DNA from: Desulfobacula sp.
GTDB taxonomy: Bacteria > Desulfobacterota > Desulfobacteria > Desulfobacterales > Desulfobacteraceae
Assembly (NCBI RefSeq): GCF_030145145.1
Contig: NZ_JAQYWD010000035.1
Span: forward strand, 1-64,000
DNA length: 64,000 bases
Reading direction: 5' to 3'
A program made the position numbers and the translations under genes. The notes under the pieces were generated by a model, which ran no database searches, had not been told where the DNA came from, and saw only the letters and a program-made list of their open reading frames with translations. Below are positions 27,069 through 35,034 of this stretch, one piece after another; position 1 is the stretch's first letter, and each line of letters starts with the position of its first letter.

Positions 27069-27084
27069 AGCACATTTCATGCCA
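27069..27084 (-). promoter_or_regulatory. Sigma-54-type promoter of the main EPS operon
   Basis: The minus strand reads TGGCATGAAATGTGCT, with GG and GC separated by ten bases and a close fit to TGGCACG-N4-TTGCW. A start site about 12 bases beyond gives a leader of roughly 155 bases before the chain-length gene. Exosortase loci are often controlled by the sigma-54 activator PrsR, which agrees. No activator gene is in the window. Confidence 0.6.
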
Positions 27085-27227
27085 TACTCTCACTTGCTGA
27101 ATTTACAAAGGAAAAAAGACTGTCGTACCCTTTTGTACTCCGCGATTCCCCTTTTATCATACAATTTTTGTTAGGCTTTTGACAAAAAAAAGAACCTTAC
27201 CCGACTCAACAGTGACATTTAATTTAA

Positions 27228-27309
27228 CCCCGTCACAGCAATTCTAATTTTGGCATTTTCTTGAACGGGTCAGGCTTGATGTTTCATATTTAGAATTGCT
27301 GCCCCGTCA
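27228..27309. mobile_element. 66-bp palindromic element with 8-bp target duplication
   Basis: Inverted repeats CAGCAATTCTAA (27236-27247) and TTAGAATTGCTG (27290-27301) are perfect over 12 bp. Both ends are flanked by the direct repeat CCCCGTCA (27228-27235 and 27302-27309), as expected from a transposase-mobilised miniature element. The interior carries a piece like the left arm of repeat family A (GGGTCAGGCTTG). Confidence 0.75.
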
Positions 27310-27431
27310 GTTTAGTATTTGCTTCGAATATTTTTATATGTTAAAAAATTCACTATTTGGATAACCACTGGAAAAAATTAACGACAGGTCGTTGATATCA
27401 AATTTAACAAATAAATTATAATGGATACTAT

Positions 27432-29789
27432 ATGAAAAATAAATGCCTCACATCAAACCCTTTGTTTCTTATACCTTTTTGTTATCTTTTCTTTCTAATT
27501 TTTTCCTGTTCCACTCCCCATGATGACACCATCAGTCATTTGGAAAGCGCTAAAAAATATTTTGCAGCAAACGAATTTGAAAAGGCCAAAATAGAATTCC
27601 AAAATGCGATTCAGTTGGATCCAAAAAATGACGCAGCTCATTTTGATTTAGGAGAAACCTATGTTCATCTTCAGGATCCTGTTAAAGCTGCTACAGCTTT
27701 TTCCCAGGCAATTGCCGTGAATCCGGATAATTTAAAGGCACAACTGCGCCTGGGGCAAATTCTATTACTGGCAAAAGAAACAAAACAGGCAAGGGATGCC
27801 GTGAATAAAATTCTGCAGAAACACCCGGACAACGTTGAAGCCATGCACCTTTTGTCAAGCATCCAGATCCAGGAAAGAAATCTGCCCCTGGCCTTAAAAA
27901 CCCTGAAAAAAGCTATTGCCATGGCACCTTCAGACCCAAGGACCACCCTTTTCCTGGCCCATTTGCTTTATACCACGAACCGGCTGGATGAAGCGGAGCC
28001 TTACTACCTTAAAACCATTGAACTGGATAAAACACTTCGAGCCCCTTACATGGAACTGGCACTTCTTTACAAAAGAAAAGGTGACATAGACAAAATAGAA
28101 CCCCTGATAAACCAGTGGGTAAAGGTTCCAGGGGATCAGGTACAGAAAAGCCAGGATCTTGCCCGTTTTCAGGAAAGCCAGGGTCGGATTGAGCAGGCCG
28201 AAAGAACATATCTTGAAGCCTCGATCAATGCGCCTGAAGATCCCAATGCCCTTGTTAATCTGGCCTCTTTTTATGGCCGACAGAAAAAAAATGATCAAGC
28301 GTTGGAAATCTTTATGCGGGCCTTGGCCTTAGATAAAAAAAATCTGGATGTCCAAGCCTCTATTGCCACTCTGTTTTTTGTACAAAAAAAATACAAGGAA
28401 ACCGAGTCAGCTGTGGATGCTATTCTGGACAAAAATGACCAGCACGAACAGGCTAATTTCCTTAAAGGACGCTTGTATTTTAACAAAAAAGACTTTCCTG
28501 CTGCGTTGAAATATTTTGAAATTGTCATTGGCCAAGCTCCCAATCATGCCAGGGCCAGATATTTTAAGGCGCGTTGCCTTTTGGACAAAGGGCAGTCAGA
28601 TCTTCCCGGCCAGGATCTTTTCAGGGTGGCTGCCGGTTATATGACGGCGGAATCCTGGGAACAAAAATTGGCAAAAGATGAACTGGTACGGGCAGTGGAA
28701 ATTGATCCCGGGTTTATCAATGCCCGGCTTTTACTAATTGACAGCTATCTTCAAGATAAAGATATTAAATTAGCCCGTCATCATATTGCAACTGTCCTTC
28801 AAAAGGAGCCGCAAAAATTACAGGCATTGATCCTTGCAGGACGATTAAAACTTTTGGAAGATGACCTTGCCGGTGCTGAGAAAATCTATCTGGCCATCCT
28901 TGACCGACATCCTGATTTTGCTTCAGGTTATGTCTCCCTGGGGCTTGCCCGTCATGGCATGAAAAAAAATAAGGCGGCATTGGATGCTTTTGATAAGGCC
29001 CTTGAAATCAATCCCAATCAGATGGATGCTTTAAACTATAAGGTCAGCCTTTATATGCAGGAAAAGGATGTTGCGAATGCCCTGGACGTATGCGAGAAAC
29101 ATCGACAAAATTTCACACCAACAGCGCCATCTCTTGCCATCATTGACCTCATCCAGGGAAAAGTATTTATGACTACAGGGCAGATAGAAGCTGCAAGAGA
29201 GCTTTTTGAAAAAGCCATTGAACGGGTACCAACGCTTTCAGCCCCCTATGAAGAACTTGGCAGTATTTATGAGCATCAAAAAGATATTCCCCAGGCAATT
29301 GAAAACTATGAAAAATTATTACAATTGAATCCGGATTATCTTCCCACTTATTTGAGCCTGAGCCGTATTTACAAAAACCAGGGAGACCTGAAAAAAGCCC
29401 AAAAATATTTAAAGGATGCCCTGGCAATTAAGGATGATTTTGCTCCGGCCGCCAATAACCTGGCCTTTATGCTGGCTGAATCCAAATCCTCCCTGTATGA
29501 GGCGTTGCGGCTGGCCAAAATTGCCCGGGACAAAGATTCGAAGAATCCCGATTACCTGGATACCCTGGGGTGGATTTATTACCTTCAGGGCAACAATGAC
29601 CTGGCGTTACGGGAATTAGAGAACAGTATTGATATAAACCCGGATAATGCCCTAACCCATTACCATTTGGGGTGGGCTTATTATGATACCCAGAAATATG
29701 AAGCGGCCAGACAGCACATGGCAAAGGCCCTGGAACTTGATCCTGAATTTAAGGATGCGGATAAAGCACGGGATGTTTTAGGGGAATAG
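27432..29789 (+). CDS. prsT: PrsT-like TPR lipoprotein of the XrtA/PEP-CTERM system
   Basis: A 785-residue exported protein. The signal peptide ends with a lipobox (FLIFSCSTPHDD), so it is a lipoprotein. The rest is about 20 tetratricopeptide repeats, each near 34 residues, visible as repeated A-x-x-x-F-x-x-A-I-x-L-x-P units such as AKIEFQNAIQLDPKNDAA and ALRELENSIDINPDNALTH. Proteins of this build accompany exosortase EPS loci and are thought to organise the periplasmic assembly or export machinery. It is transcribed away from the main operon and is slightly shorter than the usual 880-920 residues. Confidence 0.8.
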   Translation: MKNKCLTSNPLFLIPFCYLFFLIFSCSTPHDDTISHLESAKKYFAANEFEKAKIEFQNAIQLDPKNDAAHFDLGETYVHLQDPVKAATAFSQAIAVNPDNLKAQLRLGQILLLAKETKQARDAVNKILQKHPDNVEAMHLLSSIQIQERNLPLALKTLKKAIAMAPSDPRTTLFLAHLLYTTNRLDEAEPYYLKTIELDKTLRAPYMELALLYKRKGDIDKIEPLINQWVKVPGDQVQKSQDLARFQESQGRIEQAERTYLEASINAPEDPNALVNLASFYGRQKKNDQALEIFMRALALDKKNLDVQASIATLFFVQKKYKETESAVDAILDKNDQHEQANFLKGRLYFNKKDFPAALKYFEIVIGQAPNHARARYFKARCLLDKGQSDLPGQDLFRVAAGYMTAESWEQKLAKDELVRAVEIDPGFINARLLLIDSYLQDKDIKLARHHIATVLQKEPQKLQALILAGRLKLLEDDLAGAEKIYLAILDRHPDFASGYVSLGLARHGMKKNKAALDAFDKALEINPNQMDALNYKVSLYMQEKDVANALDVCEKHRQNFTPTAPSLAIIDLIQGKVFMTTGQIEAARELFEKAIERVPTLSAPYEELGSIYEHQKDIPQAIENYEKLLQLNPDYLPTYLSLSRIYKNQGDLKKAQKYLKDALAIKDDFAPAANNLAFMLAESKSSLYEALRLAKIARDKDSKNPDYLDTLGWIYYLQGNNDLALRELENSIDINPDNALTHYHLGWAYYDTQKYEAARQHMAKALELDPEFKDADKARDVLGE

Positions 29790-29916
29790 ATTTGTTCTCG
29801 TTATTTTTAAAATGATAAAGGAAAGTCAAAGTTATCGTGTGAATATAATCGTTCCGGCAATTTAAAAAAGGGCTGGTTCTATCTTGGGCCACTATTGGAT
29901 AAAGAAAAATAGTGTG

Positions 29917-29982
29917 CTCGCACAAAGACCACGAAGACACAAAGCCTGTAATACTATCGATGGCGTTGTGTCTTTGTGCGAG
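29917..29982. repeat. Repeat family C, palindromic copy (C3)
   Basis: A 66-bp imperfect palindrome with arms CTCGCACAAAG and CTTTGTGCGAG, like C2. No matching flanking duplication is seen. Confidence 0.8.
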
Positions 29983-30025
29983 TTCTAAAATGGTCGAAAT
30001 TAAAAACTACAAACAAAAAAAACCG

Positions 30026-30061
30026 AGGCGGGTTAAGAAATAAATTTTTCTTAACCCGCCT
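30026..30061. terminator. Bidirectional terminator
   Basis: A 15-bp perfect stem, AGGCGGGTTAAGAAA with TTTCTTAACCCGCCT, has a six-base loop and stands between convergent genes. It can end transcripts from both sides. Confidence 0.8.
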
Positions 30062-30092
30062 TAGTTATAACGAATAGAAAGAATGAGTCATA

Positions 30093-30908
30093 TTAATTTT
30101 TATACTTGGGAGTTTTCTTTCTCATTCTGGAAGCAAAGCAAAGAAGTCCTACGCCAAACAGCATCAATGTTGCCGGTTCGGGGACGGCATTAGTACCTGT
30201 ACCACCCGGGTTGGTTGTGGTCGTCAATGTTAATTTAATACCACGATTTTCAAAATGACAGTCCGGATCAAAGCCAAGTCCAAAAATTCCACTTTGTGCA
30301 TAGTTGATCAAATGATTGAGGCCGTTGGCAGGCATTATTAATTGGGCTCCATCTGATTGATCGCTATCTTCTTCCAACCAAGGAGACCTGTCCTCTATGT
30401 CACCATTATAAGCCGTATTAATAAGACTAAGTGTAATATCTCTTGCAGTGCCACCCATCCCGGTAAATGAAAACAATTCTTCAGTGAGGGTAGAATCGTA
30501 ATTGATATTAAAATAATTGCTATAATTTGAATTATCATAAACTCTAGTAACGTTCGTATCACCAGATGGATTAGGGAGAAGGGAGGCTTCTGTGTTAGCT
30601 AAAAGGTTAACATGTAAAATATCCGTGGTATCGCCGCTGTTATCATATATAGAATCGAAGTACAAGGTAGCACTCACAATTGTTTCATTATAAATATCAA
30701 GAGCAGTCCCATCTGAACTCTCATTCGGATCAGTCAAATCAATTCTCCAAGTATAAGCAGCGTAATGATCTAAATCATTCAAATCATAGCTATTATAAGT
30801 ACCATCATAGTAGTAAGGCTTGTACTCATAAACAGCAGCAAACACAATACCATTAAAAGCCAAAAACATAATTACCGCCAGTACAAATGCAAAAATTTTT
30901 TTCATCAT
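30093..30908 (-). CDS. PEP-CTERM sorting-domain protein (exosortase substrate)
   Basis: A 271-residue exported protein. The signal peptide is KIFAFVLAVIMFLAFNGIVF with cleavage near AFA/VYE. The mature part is acidic, Tyr- and Asn-rich and without Cys except two near the end. The C-terminus from residue 242 is the PEP-CTERM signal: VPEPATLMLFGVGLLCFASR and then MRKK, that is the PEP motif, a helix and a basic tail. The exosortase at 16368-17210 should process it. GGAGGA is too close to the first ATG (30908), so translation probably starts at the second ATG (30905). The function of the surface domain is unknown. Confidence 0.9.
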   Translation of the reverse strand: MMKKIFAFVLAVIMFLAFNGIVFAAVYEYKPYYYDGTYNSYDLNDLDHYAAYTWRIDLTDPNESSDGTALDIYNETIVSATLYFDSIYDNSGDTTDILHVNLLANTEASLLPNPSGDTNVTRVYDNSNYSNYFNINYDSTLTEELFSFTGMGGTARDITLSLINTAYNGDIEDRSPWLEEDSDQSDGAQLIMPANGLNHLINYAQSGIFGLGFDPDCHFENRGIKLTLTTTTNPGGTGTNAVPEPATLMLFGVGLLCFASRMRKKTPKYKN

Positions 30909-30960
30909 TCCTCCAAATCATAAATGAACAACCATTTGAAAAGTAATTTGATTTTGAATA

Positions 30961-30977
30961 TTGCAAAAGCCATACCG
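30961..30977 (-). promoter_or_regulatory. Sigma-54-type promoter of the PEP-CTERM gene
   Basis: The minus strand reads CGGTATGGCTTTTGCAA, GG and GC spaced by ten bases, with a good TTTTGCA -12 element and a weaker -24. The start site would be near 30951, giving a leader of about 43 bases with a strong GGAGGA. Confidence 0.5.
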
Positions 30978-31336
30978 CTCTCAGTAAACGAAACATATAT
31001 ACTATACTGTCTGAAAACTTTATGCGTTAACGATGTATACTGATAAAAATAGTTGTTAAGGGCTACGGGGCAATAACAGCCTTACTTCAAAGCTATATTT
31101 TTATTTTCTGCCCGATGCCCTATATAAATTGATACGCCATCAATCGACTTTTTTTGTGTAAAAAAGAATAATAAATTGGTCTTTACAAGATTTATAGTGA
31201 TTATGCAAAACCCTAAAAACAAAAAATTGTGAAAAAAATTCATTATTTTATGAAAAAAATTACATAAAATATACGATTAAATTCCTAATCGCTTTTACTG
31301 CACATCAAATATAATCAAATCTCTATAAATCAAGAA

Positions 31337-31365
31337 TTGACAACTTTAGTTTATGGCTTTATGGT
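31337..31365 (+). promoter_or_regulatory. Sigma-70 promoter of pepN
   Basis: TTGACA at 31337-31342 and TATGGT at 31360-31365 are 17 bases apart. The expected start site coincides with the ATG of pepN at 31372. No ribosome-binding site precedes that ATG, so the transcript may be leaderless. Confidence 0.5.
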
Positions 31366-31371
31366 TCCACT

Positions 31372-33984
31372 ATGGAAAAGCCAAAGACAATCTATTTAAA
31401 CGATTATAAACCCGCCCCGTTTATAGTTGATCGCATTGAGCTAACCGTTGAGATTAAAGACGACCAGACAGCGATCACTTCTATTTTAAACATTCATAAA
31501 AATGTTGATATTGCCGATAAAACCACCCCTCTTATTTTTGATAAAGGTGATTTTGAGATTTCTTCAGTTATTGCCAATGGCATGATTTTGTTACCGGGAG
31601 AATACGAGGTAGGAGACGATTATTTCAAACTTGCCAAAACCCCGGATGTCTTTACGTTGGAACTCACTTCAATCTTAACCCCCCGGGAAAACACCAGTCT
31701 TGAAGGATTGTATCAATCCGGAAATATCTTTTGTACTCAGTGTGAACCCCAGGGGTTCAGGAAGATCACTCCCTTTCCTGACCGGCCCGATGTGATGGCA
31801 GTGTATTCCTGCACCATTATTGCGGATAAAACAATTTATCCGGTTTTGCTGTCCAACGGCAATCGGGTGGATCATGGAGATCTGGACAACAACCGGCATT
31901 ATGTCCGGTGGGAGGACCCGTTCAAAAAACCCAGTTATCTTTTTGCCCTGATTGCAGGCGACCTTGACCATATTCACGATCAATTTACCACCCGGTCCGG
32001 CAGAATCGTTGATCTTAAAATTTATTCCGAACACGAAAACATTGATAAGTGCGGCCATGCCATGGCATCCCTCAAGCAGGCCATGCGCTGGGATGAACAG
32101 CGCTTCGGCCTTGAATATGATCTGGATCTGTACCAGATTGTGGCCATCAATGATTTTAATGCCGGGGCCATGGAAAATAAGGGGTTGAATATTTTCAACT
32201 CAAAATATGTTCTGGCCAACCCCCAGACAGCAACGGATGAAGATTTTATGAACATTCAAGGGGTCATCGGCCATGAATATTTTCACAACTGGACCGGGAA
32301 CCGGGTCACCCTTAAAAACTGGTTTCAATTGAGCTTAAAAGAAGGCCTCACCGTGTTCCGGGACCAGGAATTTTCATCAGACTTAAATTCCCGGGGGGTA
32401 AAACGGATTTCATGTGTCCGGGACCTGCGAGGGTCACAGTTCCCGGAGGATGCCGGGCCCATGTCCCATCCGGTCAGGCCTGAGTCGTATATCAAAATGG
32501 ATAATTTTTATACCACCACCGTGTATCAAAAAGGGGCCGAACTGGTCCGGATGATGCATCAACTGCTGGGAGAAAAAAAATTCAGGCGTGGCATTGACCG
32601 GTACTTTGAAAAATTTGACGGGATGGCCGTCACCATAGAAGATTTTGCTGCTGTGATGGAAGAGGCTTCCGGCCTGGATCTCACACAGTTCAAACTTTGG
32701 TACCGTCAATCCGGTACCCCCACTATAACGGTGAAGCGAAGTTATGACCCGGCGCTAAAGCAATTGACCATCTGCTTTGAACAAATTACCTCACCGGACA
32801 GAAATCAGTCAAAAAAAAAGCCCCTGCATATTCCAGTTAATTTTGCCATTCTGGATAAAACAGGACAGGATATCACCCCGGAAGGCAAGCACCTGCTGGA
32901 GCTGAAATCCGATAAAGAAACATTTACATTTGATAATATCCCTGAAAACAGCCTCCCCTCTTTGTTCAGGCAGTTCTCTGCCCCGGTGAAGATTGAAACG
33001 GATTTTTCAGATGCAGAACTTGCCTTTCTCATGGCCCATGATACGGATGACTTTAACCGGTGGGATGCCGCCCAAACCTTGTTTATCAAAGAGCTCAAAC
33101 AGATCATTGCTGCCATTGGGGCTGGTAAAGAACTGTCAGTTTCTTCACACCTGATTACGGCCTTTAAAAAAGCCCTATTGGATCACCGCACAGATCCTGC
33201 CCTTCTGGCAAAGACACTGTCGCTGCCCCTGGAAACGGAAATTAAAAATCATTTTAACCCGATTGATGTTCCTGCCATCCATGCGGCCAGGGTGTTTTTA
33301 AAACAGGAAATTGCCGGACAGTTAAAGCAGCCGTTTATCGAGGTGATGGACCGTTGCGCCACATCAGATCCATTGAGCCTGTCCCATGAGGCCATGGCCA
33401 ATAGAAGCCTGAAAAATTTGTCCCTATCCTTTCTGGGCAGCTTAAAAGAGACGGATACAACAGATCTGGTGTTAAGCCATTATAAAACCGCTCAAAACAT
33501 GACCGATGAAATTGCAGCGTTTAACATTCTTTGTGAAATTGATCCGGATGTAAAACAAACCGCTGTTGAAACATTTTATGCTAAATGGCAAACAGACAAG
33601 CTTGTTCTGGACAAGTGGTTTGCGGTTCAGGCAGGATCGACGCTTTCAGATACATTGACCGTGGTAAAATCCCTGATCCGTCATCCGGATTTTTCAATGA
33701 AAAATCCCAATAAGGTGAGATCCTTGATTTATATGTTTGCCCTGCAAAACCATGTCAATTTTCATCAAATAGAAGGAGACGGGTATCGGTTCGTTGCGGA
33801 TCAGATTATTGCCCTGGATACCATCAATCACCAGGTGGCAGCCCGATTATCCTCCTGCTTTAATCACATGAAAAAATATGATGATATTCGGAAATCCTTG
33901 ATGAAAAGCGAGCTGGAACGGATACTTGCGGTTCCAACGCTTTCTAAAAATGTGTATGAAATTGTTTCCCGGGCACTTGCATAA
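31372..33984 (+). CDS. pepN: Aminopeptidase N (M1 family)
   Basis: An 870-residue cytosolic zinc aminopeptidase of the E. coli PepN type. The substrate-binding GAMEN motif is in FNAGAMENKGL (near residue 260). The zinc site is GHEYFHNW (near residue 300) with the downstream Glu in LKEGLTVF. The C-terminal part has the helical domain of PepN (DFNRWDAAQTLF and following). It removes N-terminal residues in peptide turnover. The N-terminus (IYLNDYKPAPFIVDRIEL) aligns with PepN from the chosen ATG, so the start is reliable despite the absence of a Shine-Dalgarno sequence. It stands alone on the plus strand. Confidence 0.95.
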   Translation: MEKPKTIYLNDYKPAPFIVDRIELTVEIKDDQTAITSILNIHKNVDIADKTTPLIFDKGDFEISSVIANGMILLPGEYEVGDDYFKLAKTPDVFTLELTSILTPRENTSLEGLYQSGNIFCTQCEPQGFRKITPFPDRPDVMAVYSCTIIADKTIYPVLLSNGNRVDHGDLDNNRHYVRWEDPFKKPSYLFALIAGDLDHIHDQFTTRSGRIVDLKIYSEHENIDKCGHAMASLKQAMRWDEQRFGLEYDLDLYQIVAINDFNAGAMENKGLNIFNSKYVLANPQTATDEDFMNIQGVIGHEYFHNWTGNRVTLKNWFQLSLKEGLTVFRDQEFSSDLNSRGVKRISCVRDLRGSQFPEDAGPMSHPVRPESYIKMDNFYTTTVYQKGAELVRMMHQLLGEKKFRRGIDRYFEKFDGMAVTIEDFAAVMEEASGLDLTQFKLWYRQSGTPTITVKRSYDPALKQLTICFEQITSPDRNQSKKKPLHIPVNFAILDKTGQDITPEGKHLLELKSDKETFTFDNIPENSLPSLFRQFSAPVKIETDFSDAELAFLMAHDTDDFNRWDAAQTLFIKELKQIIAAIGAGKELSVSSHLITAFKKALLDHRTDPALLAKTLSLPLETEIKNHFNPIDVPAIHAARVFLKQEIAGQLKQPFIEVMDRCATSDPLSLSHEAMANRSLKNLSLSFLGSLKETDTTDLVLSHYKTAQNMTDEIAAFNILCEIDPDVKQTAVETFYAKWQTDKLVLDKWFAVQAGSTLSDTLTVVKSLIRHPDFSMKNPNKVRSLIYMFALQNHVNFHQIEGDGYRFVADQIIALDTINHQVAARLSSCFNHMKKYDDIRKSLMKSELERILAVPTLSKNVYEIVSRALA

Positions 33985-34027
33985 GATTTATTATTGAAAT
34001 AGTGTTATAAAATGTTATAATACAATC

Positions 34028-34120
34028 ATGAAAACCATTGAATGGCATAATAGAGCCCGTAAACAAATGAAAAAAATTCCAAAACAATATCAAGACGCTG
34101 TCTTTCAAAGTGGAACCTGA
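34028..34120 (+). pseudogene. Truncated RelE/HigB-like toxin
   Basis: Thirty codons give MKTIEWHNRARKQMKKIPKQ and YQDAVFQ, the N-terminus of a HigB/RelE-like toxin, before a TGA. The central and C-terminal catalytic parts are gone. The antitoxin frame begins within the last ten bases. A deletion has fused the two genes. Confidence 0.65.
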
Positions 34121-34355
34121 TGAATCCGACATCTGGTTTCCCAATGACGTAGTAAAGGCAAATGTAAGAGGTGACAGCCTCCCCAAGGCATGGAGGGAGC
34201 ATTTTGGATTGACCCAGGATGAACTGGCAACCCGAGCAGGCATAAAACAACCCGCCCTGGCCCGCCTGGAAAAATCCACTGCCAACCCGCGAAAAGGCAC
34301 ACTTAAAAAACTGGCCGATGCCATGGGAATCACGCTTGAACAGCTCATGGAGTAA
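34110..34355 (+). CDS. XRE-family HTH antitoxin (orphan)
   Basis: An 81-residue protein with a Cro/C1-type helix-turn-helix: FGLTQDELATRAGIKQPALA, then RLEKSTANPRKGTLKKLADAMG. This is the antitoxin type that goes with HigB/RelE toxins encoded just before it. Only a toxin stub remains upstream, so it is an orphan. The start is GTG at 34110. The frame reads open through LSFKV upstream without a stop, which suggests the original start was lost in the same deletion. Confidence 0.75.
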   Translation: MEPDESDIWFPNDVVKANVRGDSLPKAWREHFGLTQDELATRAGIKQPALARLEKSTANPRKGTLKKLADAMGITLEQLME

Positions 34356-34397
34356 GGCCATATATTATTCATCCACCAATGATTTGATTTTTTTGTA

Positions 34398-34428
34398 TTC
34401 TATTGTATTCTTATAGAATACAATAGAA
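34398..34428 (+). promoter_or_regulatory. Perfect palindromic operator before the RHH gene
   Basis: TTCTATTGTATTC and GAATACAATAGAA are exact 13-bp inverted repeats around TTATA. They end directly at the ribosome-binding site (AGAGGTG) of the next gene. Ribbon-helix-helix antitoxins usually repress themselves at such sites. Confidence 0.7.
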
Positions 34429-34439
34429 AGAGGTGTTTT

Positions 34440-34679
34440 ATGAAAGCAACGACTATTCGTATTGATGATGATATGCTGGGGCGTATTGATTGTTTGGCAA
34501 ATACGTTGAGCCGCTCAAGGTCCTGGGTGATCAATCAGGCTATCGAAAGGTTTATTAGCTATGAAGAATGGTTTGTTCAAGAAGTCAAAGACGGCCTGGA
34601 AGAAATAGAACAAGGTAAGATAGCAACCGATGATGAAGTGGCTGCCAGATTCGAAAAATGGGGCGTAGAGGCGTGTTGA
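34440..34679 (+). CDS. CopG/RHH-family antitoxin-like regulator
   Basis: A 79-residue protein with an N-terminal ribbon-helix-helix (ATTIRIDDDMLGRIDCLA, then SRSRSWVINQAIERFI) and a C-terminal toxin-binding-like helix ending DDEVAARFEKWG. This is the pattern of ParD/CopG antitoxins. It binds DNA as a dimer and probably the palindrome just upstream. No toxin gene follows: the next gene is another antitoxin-like protein. It has a good ribosome-binding site, AGAGGTG. Confidence 0.8.
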   Translation: MKATTIRIDDDMLGRIDCLANTLSRSRSWVINQAIERFISYEEWFVQEVKDGLEEIEQGKIATDDEVAARFEKWGVEAC

Positions 34680-34925
34680 GTGAGGTATACAAATGGGACA
34701 GGTACCATCTATCTTGACAATGAAATAGAAAAAAAAATAAAAAGCGCTGCTAAAGCAAGCCATTTGTCGGTAAGCAAATGGCTTGCGGGTATCATTAAAG
34801 AAAAAATTTCTGCAGAGTGGACGCAAGATATTGTTAATTTATCTGGCAGTTGGGCAAATGATTTCCCAACACTTGAAGAAATTCGCTTACCACATGTGGA
34901 GGATTCTTTTAAAGAAGGGTTGTAA
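34680..34925 (+). CDS. Small VapB/RHH-like antitoxin
   Basis: An 81-residue protein starting at GTG directly after the previous stop. YLDNEIEKKIKSAAKASHLS, then VSKWLAGIIKEKI, is a ribbon-helix-helix region. The C-terminal part (SGSWANDFPTLEEIR) resembles the toxin-binding tail of antitoxins partnered with PIN-domain VapC toxins. No PIN toxin is found downstream, where repeat A2 begins after 8 bases. It is probably an orphan co-transcribed with the preceding gene. Confidence 0.65.
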   Translation: MRYTNGTGTIYLDNEIEKKIKSAAKASHLSVSKWLAGIIKEKISAEWTQDIVNLSGSWANDFPTLEEIRLPHVEDSFKEGL

Positions 34926-34933
34926 TGGAGGAC

Positions 34934-35024
34934 GGGGTCAGGCTTGCGTTATTGACACTTTTGCGGGCTTCTGAACCAGATATTCGGACTGTGATCAAAA
35001 GTACAATAACACAAGCCTGACCCC
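34934..35024 (+). repeat. Repeat family A, copy A2
   Basis: A 91-bp palindrome with the family arms (GGGGTCAGGCTTGCG left, CACAAGCCTGACCCC right). It stands between convergent genes, so it may also act as a terminator. Confidence 0.9.
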
Positions 35025-35034
35025 TCTTAAACAT

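Larger units (their letters stand above)
26902..27431. other. Intergenic region between the divergent EPS operon and prsT-like gene
   Basis: A 530-bp gap without a credible gene; the open frame running through it on the plus strand is a continuation of non-coding sequence. It holds the sigma-54-type promoter of the EPS operon and a 66-bp palindrome flanked by an 8-bp duplication. No convincing promoter for the plus-strand gene was recognised. Confidence 0.6.
29790..30092. other. Convergent intergenic region
   Basis: The 303 bp between the TPR lipoprotein gene and the PEP-CTERM gene hold repeat C3 and a bidirectional terminator, and nothing else I can support. Confidence 0.6.
30909..31371. 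other. AT-rich divergent intergenic region
   Basis: 463 bp between the PEP-CTERM gene and pepN, very AT-rich from 31140 on. It holds a sigma-54-type promoter for the PEP-CTERM gene and a sigma-70 promoter for pepN. No gene is seen. Confidence 0.6.

Noticed and set aside
26710-27174. 154-residue open frame on the plus strand
   Set aside because: Its first half is antisense to the chain-length gene and the second half is intergenic, with no family pattern.
27267-27279. Single GGGTCAGGCTTG motif as an eighth family A copy
   Set aside because: Only one arm is present, inside a different palindrome, so it was not counted as a copy.
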